Below, piece after piece: positions 57,888 to 64,000 of a stretch of 64,000 nucleotides of DNA (within the stretch, counting starts at the first letter, position 1; each line of letters opens with the position of its first letter). The notes below the pieces were generated by a model that made no database searches, had not been told where the DNA came from, and was given only the letters and a program-made list of their open reading frames with translations. Source of the stretch: Schistocephalus solidus (taxonomy: Eukaryota > Platyhelminthes > Cestoda > Diphyllobothriidea > Diphyllobothriidae); the NCBI GenBank assembly GCA_017591395.1, contig WEDG01001491.1, forward strand, positions 1-64,000, read 5' to 3'. Position numbers and translations under genes: made by a program.

Positions 57888-58763
57888 CTGTTAGGTAAGA
57901 AAGGAGAAGGAGCAATTTGACTAAATATTTATTAGTTGGGTATAGTTTTGAGGTTAGAAATGGGGTTTCCAGTTGTAAGTGGCATGCAAACAAAACCTTC
58001 AGGACAAGCAGCCACAAAATTCTAACTTATTGTAGACTGCTTCTAAACGAAAATGGTAAATTTGACGTGGGTACGTGGCGTTTCTGCTTTATCCAGAAAA
58101 GCGACCTTTAATCTGCAAAATAGATTTCAGATAAAACCTATTATTATCGTGAAGGGCAATGTTTGGTTGATTCCATAAAAAATATTCCCTTACCTCGACC
58201 TAATAAAGAATTTATTCTAAAGGTATTTTGGCATGCAAAAAGGTGCAACACCTACACTAACATATGGTGGCTATCAAGAAAAGCTCATTCGAATAGCTTA
58301 AATATATCTATAGTTATTAAGTAGTCATGGCTGAAGAGCTCCTAGCTTGTTAGCATCAACGAATTCCTCACCATACTCTTTGTTAGAAGCTGAACTTTTA
58401 TATTCTCACATGCTAAGTTTGGGTTACATGTTGTCTGAATTTATGTGGTCTGCGTATAAGAGTTCAAACTGCATGAGACTAACAAGTGTTCTGCAGTTTC
58501 ATTTAAACGGCTGCTTGCTATTTGAAGTTGTTTCAGGAACCCCTAGAAAATTAAGCATCAAGCTGCACTAACATACTTTTTTTCACTACCTACTCCCTTT
58601 AAACTAAAGATGTTTATTGAGGGCATAGTATTTTAACCTTTATATACGTCTCTGTGTGTGCAAACACTCTAGCTCCCGATATCTTATCACGTTCATGATC
58701 TCCAGCGACAGACGAAAAAGGAGAGAGGGTGAGTTCAGGGAGCAAATTGTATTTTTACTAATG

Positions 58764-58800
58764 TTGCGAAAGCCTTCTCGCTTCCATCATCAGAGCATCG
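58764..58800 (-). ncRNA. Hammerhead-like motif, PLE A second copy
   Basis: Minus strand: GCTCTGATGATGGAAGC with canonical CUGAUGA, stem II GGAAGC/GCTTTC, then GCAACATTAG where GAAACGTCAG is expected. The 5' core is intact but the GAAA box and GUC site are mutated. It complements the copy at 13101-13140, which has the reverse pattern. Confidence 0.6.
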
Positions 58801-60490
58801 TGGTTGCTGCCTCGTATTATAGCTGTGGTGGACGCGTGAACTTTAACCTGCTCGTTCGTTGCTGACTACCTTAGGTTGAAGGCTGAGGTTGAAAGCTGGC
58901 GGGCTCGCGTGACCTCTCTTCCATTTTAGGGCAAGCCGATGTGCCTGTTGGCCTCCCCACTTTCAATCAACGGACTAATCAGTCGTTGCTTCTCTCGTGA
59001 GTTTTTCTCCGTTTTGCAGGCACATCTGTGAGGCAGTGTTTGATTTTGGTCCTGTGACCTCCGGCTGCCAACCCTCTTTTCCGTGAGCATCGGCTCTCGG
59101 TTCCGTGTGCTCGTTTGGCCTATTGGCCCTCGCCGAACTGATCCGAGCCTTATATAAAGCGCCTGGTAGGCGGAATGTAGGTCCATAGCTCGGTTGAGTG
59201 TGCCAGTCGATGACCAACTCTCTAGCACCAGTCTGTCCATCTTCTCATCGGCTCGTTCAATCACCCTCGTTTTCTCAAAGGTGAAATCATGGTTCAGCTC
59301 TGGTCCGTGATCATAGCTTAAAGACAGCTTATCCTTACAGTTGCTTGCAAGTTGGTGTTTGTGTTATCTTGTGCGCAGGCACTTGCCCGTTTCACCACAT
59401 ACCTCGTATCACAATTTTCGCATAGTATGCTGTAGACCACTTCTGATTGCTCTGTTACCGGTAGCGGGTCTTTTGGCTTCATGGCTTGCTGTCTGACGGT
59501 GCATTCTGGTTTATGAGCTACGCCAATCCCAGATTATAGGATTCTTACCGTTACCTTTGAAACATTTCTCGAGTATGGGATTGTGAGCCAAAACTGTGGA
59601 TTTTCTTCGCTTGACAGTTCAAACTGAGGCTTTGTGAGGCATTTGCGGATGAAGGACTTTGGATAACCGTTGGCTATATAAAAGGGCGTAAAGGTACTCC
59701 ATCTCCTCCTTTTGCCAGTTGTCGTCATTACAGTGTGTTTGAAAACTTCGGAAGAGAGTTCTGACACAACTGTGTTTGTGACCAACAGGGTGGTTGCTTC
59801 GGAAGTGGAGGATGTGCCTAGTGTTTGTTGACTTACGGTAGACCGTTGTCCTTATCTTACCGTCTGCCAGCTTTGTACCTTCGGACGTCAAGGAAGGGCA
59901 ACGGATTGTTGACTTCTTACATGGTAAACTGGATGTCAGGAAATATTGAATTCAACATTGTCTTGAAAGTCCGAAAGTGGATCCTCTTGACTATGACGAA
60001 CGTGTCGTCGACGTATCTGGCCCAGAACTTCGGAAGGTACGAGCTGAAGACCAGCTTCTCTAGCCTCTGCAACAATGGTCCGGCAATTATCCCAGACAGA
60101 GACAAGCCCTTTGGTGTCCAATCCTTATGCTCGTTAGACCTGGCTGTTGAATGTGAAGAATGTCTCAAGACTCAGTACTAGGAGCTTCATGATATGCGTT
60201 CGTTTGAGTTGTGAAAAACGAGATAGCGTCGAATACCATTGTCACCTCGTCTGCCTCTACTTCAAGATGTTTGATGTGTGCTAAAACTCATCAGCCGACT
60301 TCACTCTCCACTTTGAATCTTTGTTAAGAAAACAAAGTAGCTGGTAGAAACATTTGACAACCCACAGGATGAGGTGCCACGTAAGGATAAGATGGAGCGT
60401 AGGGGCACTCTTGGCTTATAAACCTTTGGCAGACCGTACAAGAACGGCAAGGACGGTCGTCTGCGTCGGACGAATACCTGTGGAACCAGT
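58764..60490 (-). mobile_element. Penelope-like element A, second copy, minus strand
   Basis: From 5': LYGLPKVYKPRVPLRSILSL (about 60460-60395), then LSLSGIIAGPLLQRLEKLVF (GSPLSG block altered to LSLSG) and FWARYVDDTFVIVKR with intact YVDD (about 60035-60000), FRSNHPVGHKHSCVRTLFRS (about 59815-59755), IANGYPKSFIRKCL (about 59675-59640) and the GIY-YIG C-terminal part (DEKMDRLVLESWSSTGTLNR, about 59255-59195). It resembles the element at 13101-14139. The nuclease core is frame-broken. The end at 58764-58800 carries a hammerhead-like motif. Confidence 0.85.
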
Positions 60491-60564
60491 GTCGAAAATT
60501 TACCATTATCGTTTATATTTTCTCGAAGAATTTCGCCTCTATCCTTTAATTATATATATAAATA

Positions 60565-61047
60565 TATATGATAGTGTGGGGCTCACCGATCTGCTTAAGG
60601 AACATAGCATGTTCCTTGGAGCTCAGAGCTCTCTCGAAGGCGGTCGCATAGCGACGTGTAGCATATGTTGATAAGGTGGAACCGACAAAGACAAGGGAGA
60701 TTGGTATAACTGGCTGATAACGGCTAATAATTCAGAAATGGCCCTTCCGGTCTCCCTTATCTTTGTCGATTCCACTTCAGCAACATATGCTACATGTCGC
60801 TATGCGACTGCCTGCGAGGGCTATAGTCTAAGCTCCAGGGCACAACGGAACATACATGTACCTTAAGAAGATCGGTGAGCAACACACTATCATCATTTCC
60901 CGATCGCAACCGACAAAACAACGAGCCCGTGGCTCAATGGTAGAGCGTTCGACTCAATTACCAAAGGTTACGGGTTCGAATCCCAGGTGTGCCACACTTG
61001 GGATTGGGTATGACTGGCTGATGACGGTTAATAAGCCAGAAATATAC
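60565..61047. repeat. Inverted pair of array-type SINEs
   Basis: The left part (60565-60710) is minus orientation (GATAGTGTGGGGCTCACCGA next to a TA run, GCATAGCGACGTGTAGCATA). The right part (60711-61047) is plus, with a SINE tail (CATATGCTACATGTCGCTAT), then a head with A box TGGCTCAATGG (60930-60940) and B box GGGTTCGAATCCC (60972-60984). It belongs to the family that makes the tandem array at 27285-31150. The pair can fold back on itself. Confidence 0.8.
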
Positions 61048-61100
61048 ATATAAAAGAAAAGACGAAATTCTTTCGGACAATAGAAACTTTAATGAAGAAA

Positions 61101-61610
61101 TGTTTCGAGACTGGCCCCCAGTTCGTCGTCAGACTATGGGGTATGTACAGGAACAATTAATTAACTAACAGTGTTTAACGAAGTATTTTACGGTTGGTCG
61201 AAATCTGAACGAATACGCGTTGAGTGCATTTTGTCATCCTGTCGTGATTGGTTCTGCGCGTTTGAATTTGTTCTGAACGATTTTTTATGCGGCATCCAAA
61301 TCGATATGCCGGTCGATGCATGCCTCAGCTGAGTACATTGCTTCCAAGAATTCACGGCCTTTTTTGGTTGGGCAGGTGCCAACAATCCGTGTTTTCTCCT
61401 ATGCAAATGTATGCCCTGTTTCCGGTGTGTGCATAGCCACTGAGGATAAATGGTCTCGTCTTCTACTCGCTCACTGATGTTCGTGTAAGCGGGTTGAGAC
61501 AGATTTCCCAGTTTGCCCACAATAAACGGCATTACAACGGGAACATTGGATTTTGTATACAACACATTTTTTTATCAAGGTACCTAATCCCTGTCCTTAG
61601 GGTGTACAAG
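61101..61610 (-). mobile_element. Penelope-like GIY-YIG fragment, third subfamily
   Basis: Minus frames give NVLYTKSNVP (GIY strand position), SSVAMHT-type and QEKTRIVGTCPTKKG blocks and EAMYSAEACIDRHIDLDAA at about 61345-61290, as in PLE nucleases. The frame shifts midway. The 3' side carries the hammerhead-like TCTGACGACGAACTGG and CCAGTCTCGAAACATT (61101-61134). Confidence 0.6.
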
Positions 61611-61732
61611 CTGTGAGCGTAAAGTAGAGGTAGGGTGGTGTGCTACTTGTATCTAGTGTTTTGTTAGCTGTCTTTCTACAATCTCTGATACATTTTTAAT
61701 ATATGGGAGGGTTCGCCTGTACACACCCCAAG

Positions 61733-61800
61733 TCTGACGACGAGCTGGGGGACCAGTCTCAAACATTTACGCATTAAAGTTTCTATTTTCTTAAAGAATT
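61733..61800 (+). ncRNA. Hammerhead-like PLE end, plus strand
   Basis: TCTGACGACGAGCTGG, a CTGG/CCAG stem, then TCTCAAACATTTACGCATTA. This matches the motifs at 61101-61134 (minus) and 26838-26870 (plus), which have CGAAAC or CGAAAA where this copy has CAAAC. The fold is less certain than for the PLE A/B motifs, because the base before GAAA does not pair cleanly. Confidence 0.4.
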
Positions 61801-62167
61801 TCATCTTTTCTTATTAAATATCTTGGGATGCCTGTATTTCAATACATACATATATATAGCATGTATAAAAACGGAATGGGGAATAAATTTGTTATGAAAA
61901 GATTGAATCTTTTTAAAGTGATCATCCAATGCCAACACATTGCTGATTTGCACTTACTTTGATGACAATTAAATGCACAACTGATAAAGTAATAATCAAA
62001 AATGTAAGCGAAGATGCGCCTTCCAGGTTTTTAATGAAAAGAAGACGAATGCAAGATCACTTTTCCTGCTTGAAAGTTGAGACTCTCCATCCCAGTGATC
62101 GGGCTTTTGTCTTCTTTTCAATTATTCAAAAAGGCAGATGCAATATAGAATGCTTTATAAAGCCTAC
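61801..62167. other. Intron sequence, no gene seen
   Basis: AT-rich intron directly downstream of the N-terminal TRPM exon. The plus frame 61959-62429 is the shadow of that exon. Confidence 0.6.
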
Positions 62168-62469
62168 CATTTTATGGAATATCTTAACCCCAATTTCACA
62201 CTTCAGTATACGGTCGATCAGGGTATTCAGCATTTCTACAGTTACCGCCCGATTGCGTGGTTTTTCACCTTCGGCAAGGTGGACGTCCTTTAAAATGCTT
62301 TGGGACGTTAACAACTTCGTCATATTTGTAGATTCCTCGGCATCCGTGTATAGGAAGAAGGCCCAGTTAGTTCGAATGAGACTCAAATCCTTCAGCAGCG
62401 GAAGGAGCAGCTTGACAAATTCCAGTTGATTGTAGAAGATTGCTTCATAGAGTATTTCAGCAATGGTCC
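62168..62469 (-). CDS. TRPM-like gene, N-terminal homology region exon
   Basis: 302-nt exon with a long pyrimidine tract ending in AATAG and donor GTAGGC. It encodes TIAEILYEAIFYNQLEFVKL, continuing LLPLLKDL, then FFLYTDAEESTNMTKLLTSQ, SILKDVHLAEGEKPRNRAV and EMLNTLIDRILKCEIGVKIF. This matches the TRPM homology block AL-x2-ALV-x-DR-x-EFVKLLLE, LYN and LI-IG-VIE-LIGG-Y. It starts with two bases of a codon and ends in phase 0. Ankyrin-like helices of this region form the cytosolic skirt of the channel. Fully open, with no frameshift. Confidence 0.8.
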
Positions 62470-64000
62470 CTATTGAAGAAGAAGAAAAAAAATAAGAAGA
62501 ACGAGCCAGTGCGGAAATGAAGTGCAATGAACTTACAAACGCACTTGTAAGCAAATCAGGATGAAATTCGGTTTTAATCGTCATGGACTTTCCGCCAACC
62601 TATGTTCTGGTAAGTGTGACCAAGCAATGCTCAGGAAGATCAAAGGGCAGTAAGAGGTGCAAAATACCATAGGTATTAACAAAGTGTGGTATACTTTCGT
62701 CAATTATAACTCCAATTAATGTTTAAAATAAGTTTGTACATCAGGCGGTTGTCGTTACACGCAAGCGCGGAAAAGGTGAGAGTAGATGGACAGGAGGGTA
62801 AAGGGTAAGCTTAAAATTGAGATGCAAATCGCAAGTCGTCGAAATCCCTCTGGTTTATCACCGTCTTTCGAACAGGTCTCTGTAACCAATAAAATAAGTC
62901 ACCCCACCAATTTTCCTTGTTTTTTTCTTGTCAAAGTCCTGTCGCACTGTTTTGAAGCCCAAGGAATCGTAACATTGTATTACACACCAGCTAGTGAACT
63001 GCGCTCGCGTAGATTGATGCCAAAGGAAAGGCTAGTACAGTACCGGAGCAATTTTTACGTGCAAATCGATCGTCGAATTTGAGAATAGGGTTCGAAAGTC
63101 TATTCAAACGATCTAGCAGTAAGTTCCCTCAGCAGTATCCCTCAAGATAGCTGGCACTCATTTGCCTGGTCTGTTTTATCGGTAAAGCGTATGACTAGAG
63201 GTTCGAAACTAGCGTGGCTCGCTTTAAGTGGCCAGGCGCTAAATATGCCAGTGCCAAGTGGCCATCTTTCGTAATCGGAACTGGCACTGTTGGATTAATC
63301 AAACACCAGGGGCCTTCACTGTGATGTTATGATTTTCGCTTATGACAGAAAATGTTGGATCGTTGGTCATAATGCGGCAGACGCAGACAGCTTCTCCAAA
63401 ATATTTGGAAGCATCGTCTAACAGTCACTTTGTGTTGTCAGCCCCTTACCCTACGGAGAGGTAAAATAAAGCTTGATGGACGCAATGTTTTCCTCAGAAA
63501 CAGAGTGGTCGCAGTGTGGAAGGGTCAACCCGTTTGAATTGTTCCCTTCACCCGCGTAGATTCATTAAAGTGCAAACTCGACATGAATCGGACTTCTCAC
63601 TAAGCCGCCACACGCATAATTAGATTCGTCAGTTTCATACTACTTGCAATAATTGGGTAGACTTTAATGATTACTCTTTTTGACCCGCAAAGAGCTGCTT
63701 ACTTTTCACATGCGATAAGGAAAAAACCAAATTTTAAATTTTCCTTATTCACTGGTTTTTATTCTTGGAAACTTTGTAAACAATAGAAAGTTCGAATGCT
63801 TTCACATTCACCTCCCTTAATAAAACCGAACTGAACCGAACTAAAACGTTCGAAGATGAAAATTTACCGTCAGTTACAAAATGCACAAGCATTTCTGTGA
63901 AGCCTTTCGTTTTTTGTTCTCAATTCCTCTTGGTATTTATGCTTTCATCGTTCTTCCTCGTGTACTTTAAATATACGTGTCATGAGGCTATTTGACATCA
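62470..64000. other. No feature recognised
   Basis: Upstream of the N-terminal TRPM exon; probably an intron. A 98-codon plus frame at 62786-63082 has no domain. I searched the minus strand for the next TRPM N-terminal exon and found none. Confidence 0.5.

Larger units (their letters stand above)
16546..62469 (-). other. TRPM-type cation channel gene (span of recognised exons)
   Basis: Eleven exons and candidate exons on the minus strand add up to a TRPM (melastatin-like TRP) channel: N-terminal homology region, cytosolic linker, six membrane helices with pore, TRP helix and a short helical C-terminus. Phases at the junctions from S1 to the C-terminus are all compatible (0/0, 1/2, 1/2, 2/1, 1/2, 2/1, 1/2), which would be unlikely by chance. 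There is no NUDT9-like or kinase domain after the TRP helix. Family knowledge: TRPM channels are tetrameric plasma-membrane cation channels, and a flatworm TRPM is the praziquantel target. Whether this is that paralogue cannot be told here. The 5' exons lie right of the window. The largest intron (24204-42897) is filled with repeats. Apparent frameshifts in two exons leave open a pseudogene or assembly indels. Confidence 0.8.

Noticed and set aside
62786..63082. 98-codon plus ORF as a gene
   Set aside because: No domain, no promoter or splice context, low-complexity neighbourhood.

Overview
This is eukaryotic DNA, most likely from a parasitic flatworm and probably a tapeworm. Genes are split by long introns with AG/GT borders. 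Repeats make up most of the window: Penelope-like elements (PLEs), an RTE/BovB-type LINE with a C2H2 zinc-finger tail, CR1/Jockey-like LINEs and tRNA-headed SINEs. The zinc-finger-tailed LINE together with GIY-YIG Penelope elements resembles diphyllobothriidean tapeworms as I remember them. No database search was possible, so the taxon is an inference.

One host gene is recognisable, on the minus strand from about 62.5 kb down to 16.5 kb and possibly 15.0 kb. It encodes a TRPM-type cation channel. Exons found, in transcript order: N-terminal TRPM homology region (62168-62469), two to three candidate micro-exons (57849-57887, 57103-57132, 56972-57004), a WAVL/ALVACKL-type exon (49559-49738), S1-S2 (42898-43085), S3 (24083-24203), S4-S5-pore (22573-22834), S6 (22206-22341), TRP helix (21381-21535) and C-terminal exons (21014-21260, 20227-20321, 16546-16817, perhaps 15936-16022 and 15017-15148). 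Splice phases agree at every junction I could test from S1 to the C-terminus. Two exons carry apparent frameshifts. The 5' end lies beyond the right edge, and at least one exon between 49.6 and 43.1 kb was not found.

Repeats by region. 0-2.7 kb: two minus-strand CR1-like LINE fragments. 2.7-9.1 kb: a 2.27-kb inverted repeat around a 1.9-kb spacer, built from decayed plus-strand LINE. 9.1-11.4 kb: another plus LINE, split by an unidentified 1.4-kb stretch. 13.1-15.0 kb and 25.15-26.3 kb: two copies of a composite PLE+SINE block. 18.4-20.0 kb: decayed minus RTE-like LINE. 26.3-27.2 kb: PLE pieces and a TA microsatellite. 27.3-31.15 kb: 13 tandem copies of a ~304-bp tRNA-headed SINE unit with a four-unit higher-order repeat. 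31.3-39.2 kb: three or more PLE copies, one pair inverted, one of them split by a zinc-finger LINE tail. 40.5-42.1 kb: decayed PLE. 45.5-46.9 kb: decayed LINE. 50.0-56.1 kb: near full-length RTE-type LINE with zinc-finger tail. 58.7-61.8 kb: two PLE fragments around an inverted SINE pair. Several PLE ends carry hammerhead-ribozyme-like motifs.

The S2-S3 intron of the channel gene (24204-42897, 18.7 kb) holds the SINE array and most of the PLEs, so it is the accessory hot spot. Every retroelement here looks damaged by stops or frameshifts. I did not find a clearly new defence or enzymatic system. The most unusual structures are the SINE tandem array with higher-order periodicity, the two large inverted repeats, and the micro-exon-containing TRPM gene.
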